Shown piece by piece: positions 44,952 through 53,890 of a stretch of DNA of 64,000 bases. Both the position numbers and the translations under genes were made by a program. Every line of letters starts with the position of its first letter. The first letter of the stretch is position 1. The DNA is from Bryobacteraceae bacterium. GTDB lineage: Bacteria > Acidobacteriota > Terriglobia > Bryobacterales > Bryobacteraceae. The stretch lies in assembly GCA_019748195.1 (NCBI GenBank), contig JAIEPW010000025.1, positions 1-64,000 on the forward strand, read 5' to 3'. The notes beneath the pieces were generated by a model. The model worked only from the letters and a program-made list of their open reading frames with translations, made no database searches and was not told the origin of the DNA.

Positions 44952-45869
44952 ATGGACAACGATTTCGCCGCGGCCGTGCGCCACGGCTTGAGCAAACCGC
45001 GGAAAGAGCTACCGTCGCGCTTTCTCTACGACGACCTGGGGACTGCGCTGTTTGAAGCCATCACGCATCTGCCTGAGTACGGTCTTACGAGGGCGGACGA
45101 AGGCTTGCTGTGCGGCCTCGCGACCGAGCTTCCATCCTCCTTCCGGCTGGTGGTGGAACTCGGCAGCGGCACGGGATCGAAAACAAGGCCGGTGCTGAAG
45201 GCGTTGTCGCGCGGCGGGGAGGTTCGCTACTCGCCGGTGGACGTATCGGCGGCGGCGCTGGCGAAGTGCCGCCGCGAGCTGGGCGAAATCGCGGAGATCA
45301 CGCCGCTGCGGGATTCGTATCTGGCGGGTCTGGAACAGGCGCGCCGAACCCGCCGCCGGAGCGAGCCGATTCTGGTTCTCTTTCTCGGAAGCACGATCGG
45401 CAATTTCGATCCCGCATGCCGCCAGGACTTCCTGCGCGGCGTTCGCGCGCAACTGGAACCGGGAGACGCGCTGCTGATCGGATTCGACCTGGTGAAGCCG
45501 GTGGAGCAATTGCTCGCCGCGTACGACGATCCCACCGGGGTTACGGCGGCGTTCAATCGCAACCTGCTGGGGAGGGTGAATCGCGAGCTGGGCGGCACGT
45601 TCCGGCTGGAGCACTTTGCTCATGAGGCTCGCTACGACGCGCGGGAACAGCGGATCGAAATGCACTTGCGATCCCAGGCGCGCGAGACGGTGCACGCTGC
45701 CGGCATGGAATTCGCCTTTGAGCGAGGCGAGACGATCTGGACCGAGTCCTCGTACAAGTTCCAGCTCGAGCAGACGCTGCGTCTCGCGACGGAATGCGGC
45801 TTCCGGCCTGAATGCCACTGGGTGGACGAGGAGTGGCCATTTGCGGAATGCTATTGGAGCGCGGAGTAA
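44952..45869 (+). CDS. egtD: L-histidine N-alpha-methyltransferase
   Basis: A 305-residue SAM-dependent enzyme that trimethylates histidine to hercynine. RFLYDDLGTALFEAITHLPEYG, in two parts, with TRADEGLL, the SAM site VVELGSGTGSKTRPVL, VLFLGSTIGNFDP and GDALLIGFDLVKP, and ENE-like spacing match the EgtD/methyltransf_33 family. It is directly downstream of egtB and three bases upstream of the ABC ATPase gene, so hercynine synthesis and the transporter are probably expressed together. No egtA, egtC or egtE is seen nearby. Confidence 0.93.
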   Translation: MDNDFAAAVRHGLSKPRKELPSRFLYDDLGTALFEAITHLPEYGLTRADEGLLCGLATELPSSFRLVVELGSGTGSKTRPVLKALSRGGEVRYSPVDVSAAALAKCRRELGEIAEITPLRDSYLAGLEQARRTRRRSEPILVLFLGSTIGNFDPACRQDFLRGVRAQLEPGDALLIGFDLVKPVEQLLAAYDDPTGVTAAFNRNLLGRVNRELGGTFRLEHFAHEARYDAREQRIEMHLRSQARETVHAAGMEFAFERGETIWTESSYKFQLEQTLRLATECGFRPECHWVDEEWPFAECYWSAE

Positions 45870-45872
45870 TTG

Positions 45873-46604
45873 ATGGCGGATCCCTTCCTGGAGTTTCGGA
45901 CCGTATCGTTTCACGCGGGCGGCCGCGCGATCCTGGACCGGTTGGACTTGAGGGTGGCGCAAGGGGAGGTGCTGGTGCTGCTGGGCCGCAGCGGATCGGG
46001 CAAGACCACCGCGCTGAAGCTGGCGAACGCTTTGCTGATGCCGTCCGGCGGCGAAGTGATGGTGGAAGGGCGGTCGACCAGGCAATGGAATGCGATCGAG
46101 TTGCGCCGCCGGACCGGCTACGTGATCCAGGAGACCGGCCTATTGCCGCACCTTACGGTGGGCGAAAATGTCGGGCTGGTGCCGCGGATCCGCGGCGCGG
46201 AAGCGAACCCGGAACGCATACGCGGCCTGCTGGACCTGGTAGGGCTTCCCGCGGAGTTCGCCGGGAGATATCCCCGGCAGTTATCCGGCGGGCAGCGGCA
46301 GCGAGCGGGCGTCGCGCGAGCACTTGCGGCCGATCCGCGGCTGCTACTGTTCGACGAGCCGTTCGGCGCGCTCGATCCCGTGACGCGTTTCGAGTTGCAG
46401 AACGAGTTCCGCGCCCTGCAGCAACGGCTGAGGAAGACCGCGATTTTTGTCACGCACGACCTGCGCGAGGCGCTGCGGCTGGGCGATCGGATCGCGCTGC
46501 TGCACAACGGCCGGTTGGAAGTGAATTGCGCGGCCGCGGAGTTCCGGCACGCCGCCACCCCGGAAGCCTCGGCGTTTCTGGCCGCGTTCCGAGGGGACAT
46601 CTGA
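45873..46604 (+). CDS. ABC transporter ATPase, quaternary-amine (OpuC/EgtV) type
   Basis: A 243-residue ATPase with Walker A LLGRSGSGKTTALKLAN, Q-loop VIQETGLLPHLTVGENVGLV (typical of the OpuCA/ProV family), signature LSGGQRQRAGVARAL, Walker B LLLFDEPFGALDPVTR and the H-loop VTHDLREALRLGD. It has no CBS domains, which in OpuA/OpuC ATPases sense ionic strength, so osmoregulatory gating is unlikely. It begins three bases after egtD and one base before the permease. Confidence 0.93.
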   Translation: MADPFLEFRTVSFHAGGRAILDRLDLRVAQGEVLVLLGRSGSGKTTALKLANALLMPSGGEVMVEGRSTRQWNAIELRRRTGYVIQETGLLPHLTVGENVGLVPRIRGAEANPERIRGLLDLVGLPAEFAGRYPRQLSGGQRQRAGVARALAADPRLLLFDEPFGALDPVTRFELQNEFRALQQRLRKTAIFVTHDLREALRLGDRIALLHNGRLEVNCAAAEFRHAATPEASAFLAAFRGDI

Positions 46605-46605
46605 A

Positions 46606-47220
46606 ATGCGGGAGGGTCTTGCGTCCACTGTGCTGCGCCTTTCGGGCGAACACTTGCTGTTGGTGCTGGTGGCTGTAACCGCGGGGGTGCTGATCGCCGT
46701 ACCGGCCGGCGTCTTCCTGACGCGGCGCGAATCCTGGCGAGCGCCCCTGCTGCTGGCTGCCAACGTGGTGCAGACGATCCCCAGCCTGGCTCTTTTCGGG
46801 TTCCTGATTCCCGTGCCTTTTATTGGCGGCATCGGGAAGGGAACGGCGCTGGTCGCGCTGATTCTTTATGCGCTGCTGCCGATTCTGAGAAACACGCTGG
46901 CCGGCATTCTCGCGGTGGATGCCGCGGTTCGCGAATCGGCGGTTGCGATGGGGATGACGGACGGGCAGCTCTTGCGGATCGTGGAGTTGCCGCTGGCGGC
47001 TCGCACCATCCTGGCGGGCGTGCGGATCGCCGCGGTGACCACCGTGGGAACTGCTACCATTGCGGCGGCGGTGGGCGGCGGCGGACTGGGCGATCTGATC
47101 TTCCGCGGGATCGCGACCGTGGACACAACGCTGATCCTGGCCGGCGCGCTGCCGGCCGCGGGGCTCGCGCTGGCCATCGATGGAGGGCTGGGTTGGATCG
47201 AAGGCAGATTCTCGCGGTAG
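46606..47220 (+). CDS. ABC transporter permease, quaternary-amine (OpuCB/EgtU) type
   Basis: A 204-residue inner-membrane protein with about six helices: LLLVLVAVTAGVLIAVPAGV, then NVVQTIPSLALFGFLIPVPF and the EAA loop AVRESAVAMGMTDGQLLRIV with LPLAARTILAGVRIAAV. The IPSLALFGFLIPV and GxGTxxVALILYALLPILRN patterns are those of betaine/choline/carnitine importers. The substrate-binding protein is encoded separately, unlike EgtU, which is fused. Its end overlaps the binding-protein gene by 28 bases. Confidence 0.93.
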   Translation: MREGLASTVLRLSGEHLLLVLVAVTAGVLIAVPAGVFLTRRESWRAPLLLAANVVQTIPSLALFGFLIPVPFIGGIGKGTALVALILYALLPILRNTLAGILAVDAAVRESAVAMGMTDGQLLRIVELPLAARTILAGVRIAAVTTVGTATIAAAVGGGGLGDLIFRGIATVDTTLILAGALPAAGLALAIDGGLGWIEGRFSR

Positions 47221-48050
47221 CTTTGGGGCTCGCCGGTTGTGGAGGCGGGCAGCGGGTGCGCGTAGGCTCGAAGAACTTCACCGAACAGTTGATCCTGGGT
47301 GAACTGCTGGCGCTGCAGGTGGAGCGCAAGACCGGCCGGGAAGTGTCGCGCCGGCTGAACCTGGGCGGAACGCTGGTGGCCACCAAGGCCCTGCAGAGCG
47401 GCTCCCTCGATCTTTATCCGGAGTACACCGGAACGGCGCTATCGGCGGTGCTGAAGGAAGATCTGGCGGGCGATGCCCGCGCAATTCTGGCCCGGGTCCG
47501 CGAGGCGTATCGCGAGCAGTACGCCATCGAGTGGCTCGATCCCCTGGGGATCGACAACACCTTCGCCATGGTGGTGCGCGGCGAGGACGCGCGGAAGCTC
47601 GGGCTGAAAACCTTGAGCGACGCGGCGCGCGTGAAGAACTTCTGGAAGCTCGGCGCCGGCTACGAGTTCCAGGAGCGGCGCGACGGCCTGCCCGCGCTGG
47701 CCCCCTACGCCATCGCCTGGGCGTCGCCGGTGCGGACCATGGATCTGGGGCTGCTCTACACCGCCCTGGAACAACAGCAGGTGAATATCGCCGCGGGAAG
47801 CGCCACGGACGGGCTGCTGGCGGCGCGCGACTTCGTGGTGCTGGAAGACGATCGCCGCGTGTTTCCCGCCTACGAAGCCTGTGTCGCGGCGCGTCTGGAT
47901 GCGCTAGCCGCGAATCCCGGCTTGCGGGAAGCGCTTTCGGCTCTTTCGGGAAAGCTGTCGAACGAAACGATGCGGCGGCTGAACCTGGAAGTCGACGGCA
48001 AGCATCGCGACCCGGCGCAGGTGGCGCGCGAGTTCGCGGAATCCTTGTGA
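47193..48050 (+). CDS. Glycine betaine/ergothioneine-type substrate-binding lipoprotein
   Basis: A 285-residue protein from TTG 47193, placed after GGAGGG. The leader ends in a lipobox-like LAGC, so it should be a lipoprotein in the periplasm. The binding core has VGSKNFTEQLILGELLALQ, LNLGGTLVATKALQSGSLD and LYPEYTGTALS, typical of OpuAC/EgtU-like domains, then ATDGLLAARDFVVLEDDRRVFPAYE. Ligands of this fold carry a quaternary ammonium. With egtB-egtD upstream, ergothioneine or hercynine is the first candidate; glycine betaine is the alternative. Confidence 0.88.
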   Translation: MDRRQILAVALGLAGCGGGQRVRVGSKNFTEQLILGELLALQVERKTGREVSRRLNLGGTLVATKALQSGSLDLYPEYTGTALSAVLKEDLAGDARAILARVREAYREQYAIEWLDPLGIDNTFAMVVRGEDARKLGLKTLSDAARVKNFWKLGAGYEFQERRDGLPALAPYAIAWASPVRTMDLGLLYTALEQQQVNIAAGSATDGLLAARDFVVLEDDRRVFPAYEACVAARLDALAANPGLREALSALSGKLSNETMRRLNLEVDGKHRDPAQVAREFAESL

Positions 48051-48069
48051 CGGCGTTTATCCTGTAACA

Positions 48070-49029
48070 ATGCCGTTGTTCGATATGGTTGGCGTGGGCC
48101 TGAACGCGACCGACACGCTGCTGATCCTGGAGAAGTTTCCCGCCTACGCCGGCAAGGTCCCGTTTCTCGATGAGATCCTGAGCCCCGGCGGGCAGGTGGC
48201 CAGCGCGGTAATCACCGGCGCACGGCTTGGACTGCGCGCCAAGTACATCGGCACCGTCGGCGATGACCATCGCGGCGTGATCCAGCTCGACAGCCTGAAG
48301 GCCAGCGGCGTCGACATCTCCGACGTGCAAATCCGGAAGAACTGCGCGAATCAGAGCGCCTACATTCTCATTGACCAGACGACGGGCGAACGTACTGTAT
48401 TATGGCGGCGTCCGGAATGTCTGCGATTGCAGCCGGAAGCCATCGCCGAGGAAAAGATCGCCTGCGCGCGCCTGCTGCACATCGACGGGCATGACACCCC
48501 GGCCGTCGCCAAGGCGGCAGGCATCGCCCGGAAGCACAACATTCCGGTGACGGTGGACGTGGACACGATCTATCACGGCTTCGAGCAGGTGCTGCCCAAC
48601 GTCGATTACCTGATCGCGTCCAGCGAGTTTCCGGGCCAGTGGACCAGCGAGCGCGATCCCATCAAGGCGCTGGCGATGATTCAGGAGGAGTACGGATTAC
48701 GCGTGGCCGCGATGACCCTGGGAGCGCACGGGGCGCTGGCGCGGAGTGAAGGCCGCTACCATTATTCGCCCGCGTTCGTTGTCAACTGCGTGGACACCAC
48801 GGGAGCGGGCGACGTATTTCATGGAGCGTTTTGCTACTCCGTCCTCGCCGGGATGCCGGTGGCGGAGGCGCTGGAGTTCTCAAACGCGATGGCCGCGCTC
48901 AACTGCACCGCATTAGGGGCGCGCGGCCGCATCGCGACCATCGCGGAAGCCCAATCGTTGATCGAGCGGGGGGAACGGCGTACGCACCGGGAGTTCGCGG
49001 CGGCGAGTTCAGCAGCCCGGCCTGTTTGA
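48070..49029 (+). CDS. PfkB/ribokinase family carbohydrate kinase
   Basis: A 319-residue kinase with the PfkB layout: VGLNATDTLLILEKFP near the N-terminus, SPGGQVASAVITGARLG, and the ATP-site signature DTTGAGDVFHGAFCYSVLAG with the catalytic Asp. The substrate may be ribose, a fructose phosphate or a nucleoside. It is 19 bases downstream of the transporter's binding protein, so transcript sharing is possible, but the biochemical link to ergothioneine is not obvious. Confidence 0.88.
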   Translation: MPLFDMVGVGLNATDTLLILEKFPAYAGKVPFLDEILSPGGQVASAVITGARLGLRAKYIGTVGDDHRGVIQLDSLKASGVDISDVQIRKNCANQSAYILIDQTTGERTVLWRRPECLRLQPEAIAEEKIACARLLHIDGHDTPAVAKAAGIARKHNIPVTVDVDTIYHGFEQVLPNVDYLIASSEFPGQWTSERDPIKALAMIQEEYGLRVAAMTLGAHGALARSEGRYHYSPAFVVNCVDTTGAGDVFHGAFCYSVLAGMPVAEALEFSNAMAALNCTALGARGRIATIAEAQSLIERGERRTHREFAAASSAARPV

Positions 49030-49176
49030 TGAACCCGTGGTTGATGGACCCGGGAAATTCTGGAGACTTATCTTTCGTCTTACTCCGTCATCCTTCCCGC
49101 CCCACACGACGATGTTTGTTAAGGTGACGCAACTTGCTCCACGGCTGCGAGACGGTTGCACCGCGCGCCCCGGCAA

Positions 49177-50505
49177 ATGACAAACGGAGACGGCCGGCGG
49201 CAGATGGACCGGACCAACATGGTCGAAGTGAATGCCCTCACGGTGCTTGTAGTGGAGGACGAGCCGGTGGTCGGCTCGCTGATCCAGACCACCTTAACCG
49301 GACTCGGGCACAAACCACTGCTGGTGCGCACGGGGGCAGACGCGCTGGAAGCCGCTGAGAAGTCGCGGCCCGATGTCGTGTTAATGGACATTGAGCTTGA
49401 AGGCGAGATGGACGGCATCGAGACGGCCGCGCGCCTGAAGGAACGTCTTTCGCAGCCCGTAGTCTATCTAACCGGCGAATCCGATCCGCGCACCGTGGAG
49501 CGCGCGATGTCCACCGACCCTTACGGATACGTCGTGAAACCCTTCACGACGGATGGGTTGCGAAGCGCTCTGCAGATCGCGCGACTAAAGCAAGGTTTCG
49601 CGCCGCGGCGCCCGGACCGGCAGGCATCGTATCTTGCGGTATTGGAGAAACTGAACGAAGGTGTCCTGCTGATGGATTTGCGGCAGCGGGTGACGATGCT
49701 GAACGCCGAGGCGCAGAGGCTCACCGGATGGAAGCTCGCCGAGAGCCTGGGGCAGCCCGCGCAACGTATTCTGCCCCTGGCCGCTGACGACGGGGCGTCG
49801 CTTGCCGATCTTTGTGACCGGGCACAGTCGTCCGGCGACTCGCTCAGTTTCGGCGTCTCCGGGGTAATTCAGGTAAGAGGCGGATCGGAACGGCGGGTGC
49901 ATGGCAGCCTCAGCCTGCTGCGGGAGGACTCAGGAGCCGCCAACGCGTATGCCATCACGTTTGAGGAACGTACGCAGCAGGAATTCGAGACTCCAGACGT
50001 GCTACCGGGCGGCGCCCCGGAGAACCGGGCCATTCCCGCCGTCCGGGCGACACGAGTCGAGTTGCTGCGGCGTAACGCGCTGAATGCGATTGAGAAACGC
50101 ATCCAGGAGCAGGTTCGCTCCTTCGCCGTACTGGTGATTCTGAATCAGTTTCCGACGTTCCACCGCCGCTACGGCTCAGCGGCCGCGGAGAAGCTGCTCA
50201 ACGTCTACACCGCGCATCTGCTGAGCCACATCGTGCCGCCGGATCAACTTCTGCAATGGAACGAAGGCAGCAATCTACTGCTGCTGGACCGCCAGGCTGC
50301 CTACGATGTCGTCCGCAACGAAGTCACGACCCTTTGCAGCCGGCGGATCGATTACTACCTCTACGCCAAGGATCGCAGCGCGCTGGTCAGCCTGAGCGTG
50401 CAATGGGCGCTGTTTCCGATTCTGGAAGCAAGTTCCGCGCAGGGCCTGGCGGAGCAATTCGACGCGATGTCGCTTCCCCTGGACTCGCGGCTGGCGCGAA
50501 GGTAG
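49177..50505 (+). CDS. Response regulator with PAS domain and eroded GGDEF domain
   Basis: The receiver domain is complete: VLVVEDEPVVG, phospho-acceptor Asp in VVLMDIELEGEMDG, YLTGES, and the Lys in YVVKPFTT. A PAS-like domain follows (YLAVLEKLNEGVLLMDLRQR, RLTGWKLAES). The C-terminal 150 residues fold like a diguanylate cyclase (VLVILNQFPTFHRRYGSAAAEKLLN parts), but where GGDEF should stand there is NEGSN (QWNEGSNLLLLD), so no cyclase activity is expected. The start is uncertain; ATGs at 49204 and 49219 would also keep the receiver domain intact. Confidence 0.83.
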   Translation: MTNGDGRRQMDRTNMVEVNALTVLVVEDEPVVGSLIQTTLTGLGHKPLLVRTGADALEAAEKSRPDVVLMDIELEGEMDGIETAARLKERLSQPVVYLTGESDPRTVERAMSTDPYGYVVKPFTTDGLRSALQIARLKQGFAPRRPDRQASYLAVLEKLNEGVLLMDLRQRVTMLNAEAQRLTGWKLAESLGQPAQRILPLAADDGASLADLCDRAQSSGDSLSFGVSGVIQVRGGSERRVHGSLSLLREDSGAANAYAITFEERTQQEFETPDVLPGGAPENRAIPAVRATRVELLRRNALNAIEKRIQEQVRSFAVLVILNQFPTFHRRYGSAAAEKLLNVYTAHLLSHIVPPDQLLQWNEGSNLLLLDRQAAYDVVRNEVTTLCSRRIDYYLYAKDRSALVSLSVQWALFPILEASSAQGLAEQFDAMSLPLDSRLARR

Positions 50506-50520
50506 GCCGGAAAACAACAA

Positions 50521-50544
50521 GGGCGCTTCTGTTAAGAAGCGCCC
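50521..50544. terminator. Hairpin after the response regulator gene
   Basis: A perfect 10-base stem, GGGCGCTTCT paired with AGAAGCGCCC, with a GTTA loop, begins 16 bases after the response regulator stop codon. There is no T-run on the + strand side; the A-rich bases before the stem would give one on the minus strand. It is most likely a terminator of the upstream gene. Confidence 0.6.
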
Positions 50545-50767
50545 TCGGACCCCTGACTCACCTCGTTGAGAAAACCTGAACCGAACGACGAACCCTGACC
50601 CTTTCCCACAACGCCGCCAGTTTCGAGGAAGCCGGTAATGCGTTGCTTCTCTTCTAAGCAAGCAACGGACCACCTCGCCTTCCCATTAGAATCAGCACTG
50701 TGCGGCGCCTGCCTTATGACTTTCAGGATTTCAGCCAGCGCTCGTCTCCCATATTCTGGAGTGAGGA

Positions 50768-51676
50768 ATGCCGATCGAATTGACACCCACCTCCGAGGAC
50801 ACCGGCGTACGGCTCGATCACTTCCTGCATGCGCACATGACGCAGTTCAGCCGCTCCCGGCTGCAACAATGGATTCGCTCCGGCCGCGTCCTGGTGAACG
50901 GAATTCCGGTGAAGCCATCACTCGAACTTCGGGGTGGAGAACGAGTTACGGTAGATCCGGAAGCTCCGCGGCCGCTTCACGCCGAGCCGGAAGACCTGCC
51001 GCTCGACGTCCTCTATCAGGATGCCGCCGTGATCGCCCTGAACAAACCGGCCGGAGTGGCGGTGCATGCCGGGGCGGGACACCATTCCGGTACGCTTGCC
51101 AACCGGTTGGTTCACCATTTTCGTACCCTTTCGAGCGTTGCGGGCGACCAGCGTCCCGGCATCGTCCATCGGTTGGACAAACAAACGTCCGGCGTTCTGC
51201 TGGTGGCGCGGACGGACGCCGCGCACCGGGGGCTGGCGGATCAGTTCGCCGGCCGAAGCATTGAAAAGACGTATCTTGCGCTGGTTCAGGGCCGGATGAA
51301 GAGCAGCAGCGGTTCTATCGACCTTCCCATCGCGCGCGACCCGGTGCACCGCACCAGGATGACTGCCAGGCTGGGTCGGGGCCGAACCGCCCAAACCAGC
51401 TTTCGCGTACTGCGGGAGTTCAGCCGATTTTCTCTGCTGGAAGTGCGGATCGGAACTGGGCGGACTCATCAGATTCGCGTTCACCTGGCCTCATTGGGGA
51501 ATCCCGTAGCGGGGGACAAGCTTTACGGCGCCAAAGAGGCTGTGGATCTTCCGCCGGAGCGGTTTTTCCTTCACGCATATCGGATCCGGTTCGTCAGCCC
51601 GGCGACGGGGGAACCGGTGACGGTGGAAGCTCCGCTCGCGCCGGACCTCGAATCCGCTCTGTTACGATTGATCTAA
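50768..51676 (+). CDS. RluD-type 23S rRNA pseudouridine synthase
   Basis: A 302-residue enzyme with an N-terminal S4 RNA-binding domain (RLDHFLHAHMTQFSRSRLQQ, VLVNGIPVKPS) and a RluA-family catalytic domain: LNKPAGVAVHAGAGH, then GIVHRLDKQTSGVLLVART with the catalytic Asp of HRLD, and RTHQIRVHLASLGNPVAGD. RluD modifies helix 69 of the large subunit rRNA; the RluA, RluC and RluD specificities cannot be separated by eye. Preceded by GGAGTGAGGA before ATG. Confidence 0.93.
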   Translation: MPIELTPTSEDTGVRLDHFLHAHMTQFSRSRLQQWIRSGRVLVNGIPVKPSLELRGGERVTVDPEAPRPLHAEPEDLPLDVLYQDAAVIALNKPAGVAVHAGAGHHSGTLANRLVHHFRTLSSVAGDQRPGIVHRLDKQTSGVLLVARTDAAHRGLADQFAGRSIEKTYLALVQGRMKSSSGSIDLPIARDPVHRTRMTARLGRGRTAQTSFRVLREFSRFSLLEVRIGTGRTHQIRVHLASLGNPVAGDKLYGAKEAVDLPPERFFLHAYRIRFVSPATGEPVTVEAPLAPDLESALLRLI

Positions 51677-51684
51677 AGAGACGT

Positions 51685-52617
51685 ATGAAACTGGCTTGGT
51701 TCCTCCCCTTCGCTTTCCTACCCGTGCTGGCGCAAGCCCCTTCAAAACCCGCGCCCGCGACGGCGGCGGAAACGCAGGACCCCGATCGCATTACGCTGGA
51801 CGTCACTCGCGTCAACTTCCTGTTCACGGTCTCCGATCGCAAGGGCCGGTTTGTCACCGACCTTGTCAAGGACGACTTCGAGGTGGTGGAGTCCAAGAAG
51901 CCGCAGAACATCGTGGAGTTCGTGGCGGAGAGCGACCTTCCGCTGCGGCTGGCGATCCTGGTGGACACCTCCAACTCGATTCGGGACCGCTTCAAGTTCC
52001 AGCAGGAAGCCGCCATCGAGTTCATCAACTCGGTAATCCGCCCCGACCGGGATCGCGCGCTGGTGGTGAGCTTCGACACCGCGGCCACGCTGGTGGCCGA
52101 TCTCACGGGAGACACGGAGAATCTGGCGAAAGCGGTGCGCGACATGCGGCCGGGCGGCGGCACCTCGCTTTATGACGCGATTTTCTTTGCTTGCCGCGAC
52201 AAGCTCGCGCAGGACCAGCCCCGGCACAAATATCGCCGCGCCATGGTGCTGCTGAGCGACGGCGACGATAATCAGAGCCGCTACACGCGGGAACAGGCGC
52301 TGGAGATGGCGCACAAGTCCGACGTGGTGATCTACTCCATCTCGACGAACCAGACGCGCGTCGAAACGGACGGCGACAAAGTTCTGAAGTATCTGGCGCG
52401 GGAGACGGGCGGCCAGAGCTTCTTCCCGTTCAAGGCGACCGACCTGGCGCAGAGTTTCGAGAACATCGCCAACGAACTCCGCCACCAATACTCGATTCTC
52501 TACCGGCCCGAGCCGCTGAAAACCGATGGCCTGTTCCACAAGGTGGATATCCGGGTAAAGGACCGCAAGGATCTGATTGTCCGCGCGCGCAACGGCTACT
52601 ACGCGCCGCGCATGTAG
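51685..52617 (+). CDS. Secreted VWFA-related domain protein
   Basis: A 310-residue exported protein with signal peptide MKLAWFLPFAFLPVLAQA. The von Willebrand A domain (about residues 85-265) has the MIDAS metal-site pieces: Asp-Thr-Ser-Asn-Ser (DTSNS, near residue 94), a Thr in RPGGGTSLYDAIF and LLSDGDDNQSRYT. A strand-rich segment before it (VNFLFTVSDRKGRFVTDLVK) is the typical acidobacterial VWFA-related N-terminus. Binding partner unknown. Convergent with the MFS gene. Confidence 0.87.
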   Translation: MKLAWFLPFAFLPVLAQAPSKPAPATAAETQDPDRITLDVTRVNFLFTVSDRKGRFVTDLVKDDFEVVESKKPQNIVEFVAESDLPLRLAILVDTSNSIRDRFKFQQEAAIEFINSVIRPDRDRALVVSFDTAATLVADLTGDTENLAKAVRDMRPGGGTSLYDAIFFACRDKLAQDQPRHKYRRAMVLLSDGDDNQSRYTREQALEMAHKSDVVIYSISTNQTRVETDGDKVLKYLARETGGQSFFPFKATDLAQSFENIANELRHQYSILYRPEPLKTDGLFHKVDIRVKDRKDLIVRARNGYYAPRM

Positions 52618-52627
52618 CGGCCGCGAT

Positions 52628-53890
52628 CTATAGTTGCGCGATTCGCCGGTGCACCGTGAGGAAGTAGATTCCGATCAGGGCAACGATGACGCCTGTCACG
52701 GCCAGGGTGGCGGGAACGGTGAAGCTCTTGATCAGCCATCCCAGCAGCAGGCTGCCGATCGGCATGCCTCCGCGGAACGCCACGTTGTAGACGCTCATCA
52801 CGCGGCCGCGCATGTCGTCGGTGATGATGGTCTGAACGATCGAACTCACCAGGGCGAATACCGAGATCAGGGCCGCGCTGCCCAGGAAGATGAACAGAAG
52901 GTTCAGGGGCAGGTAGGTGGACAAGGAGAACGCCGTGATCAGAACGCCCAGGGCGATCAGCATGAACAAGGCCATCCGCCCCTGGCGCGAGGTCTTGCCG
53001 AACGCCGCGACGAACAAGGCGCCGGTGACGCTACCCGCGCCTGACGTCACCAGCAGCCAGGTGTAGGTGTCGGAACCGCGATGAAAGACTTCCTTAACGA
53101 AGACGGGCAGGAACGTGAACAGCGGAAATCCGAACAGCGTCATGCAGAAGGCGAGGACGATCAGCGCTTCCAGGCCATTGCGGGAGCGGATGAATGAGAT
53201 GCCCTGCTGCATGCTCTTGAGAACCGTTTCGGTGGTGCGCGGCGGTATGTAGGGGACGCGGATCATCAGCAGGGAGATGATCACCGCGACAAAGGATGCG
53301 CCGTTCAGGGCAAAGCACCAGGTAGCGCCCAACTGCTTCAATGCCAGCCCGCCCAACATGGGCCCGATGACGCGGGCCAGATTGAACTGGATGGAATTCA
53401 GCGCAATCGCGTTCGGCAGGATTTCGGGCTTCACCAGGGTGGGGATCAGCGACATATACGCGGGTCCGCCGAAGGCCTGCGCCAGGCCCACGATGAACGA
53501 CAGGCAGAGGATGTGCCACACCTGCGCGTAGCCGGTGAAGAACAGTGTGGCCAGCGCGAAGGCGCAGCTCATCTGAATCACCTGGGAAAGCAGGAGCAGC
53601 CGGCGGCGATCCATGCGGTCCGCGAAAACGCCCCCCACCATCGAGAGGAGGAAGATGGGGATCTGGCCGAGGAACGCATCCAGGCCCAAATAAACCGGCG
53701 AACCGGAAAGGTCATACACCAGCCAGCTTTGCGCCAACTGCTGCATCCAGGTGCCGATGGAGGACGTGCAGGCGCCCAGCCACATGATGCGGAAATCGCG
53801 ATACTGGAACGCCTCGAAGACACGGTTGAACCTGCCTTGGGGGCGTATGGGGTGCGGCAGCGCGGCGGTATCAGGGGAGTGGGTTTTCAC
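52628..53890 (-). CDS. MFS transporter (EntS/MFS_3-like exporter)
   Basis: A 420-residue membrane protein with about twelve helices. The loop signature GGVFADRMDRRRLLLLSQ between helices 2 and 3, the N-terminal FRIMWLGACTSSIGTWMQQL and LAQAFGGPAYMSLIPTLVKP are characteristic of the enterobactin-exporter group of the major facilitator superfamily. The substrate is unknown, since no siderophore gene is nearby. Its start overlaps the VOC gene by 20 bases. Confidence 0.9.
   Translation of the reverse strand: MKTHSPDTAALPHPIRPQGRFNRVFEAFQYRDFRIMWLGACTSSIGTWMQQLAQSWLVYDLSGSPVYLGLDAFLGQIPIFLLSMVGGVFADRMDRRRLLLLSQVIQMSCAFALATLFFTGYAQVWHILCLSFIVGLAQAFGGPAYMSLIPTLVKPEILPNAIALNSIQFNLARVIGPMLGGLALKQLGATWCFALNGASFVAVIISLLMIRVPYIPPRTTETVLKSMQQGISFIRSRNGLEALIVLAFCMTLFGFPLFTFLPVFVKEVFHRGSDTYTWLLVTSGAGSVTGALFVAAFGKTSRQGRMALFMLIALGVLITAFSLSTYLPLNLLFIFLGSAALISVFALVSSIVQTIITDDMRGRVMSVYNVAFRGGMPIGSLLLGWLIKSFTVPATLAVTGVIVALIGIYFLTVHRRIAQL

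Noticed and set aside
50640-50670. Hairpin with CGTTGCTT and AAGCAACG arms before the RluD-type gene
   Set aside because: The 8-base stem stands alone with no nearby motif; it could be chance and I found no riboswitch or tRNA features in 50546-50767.
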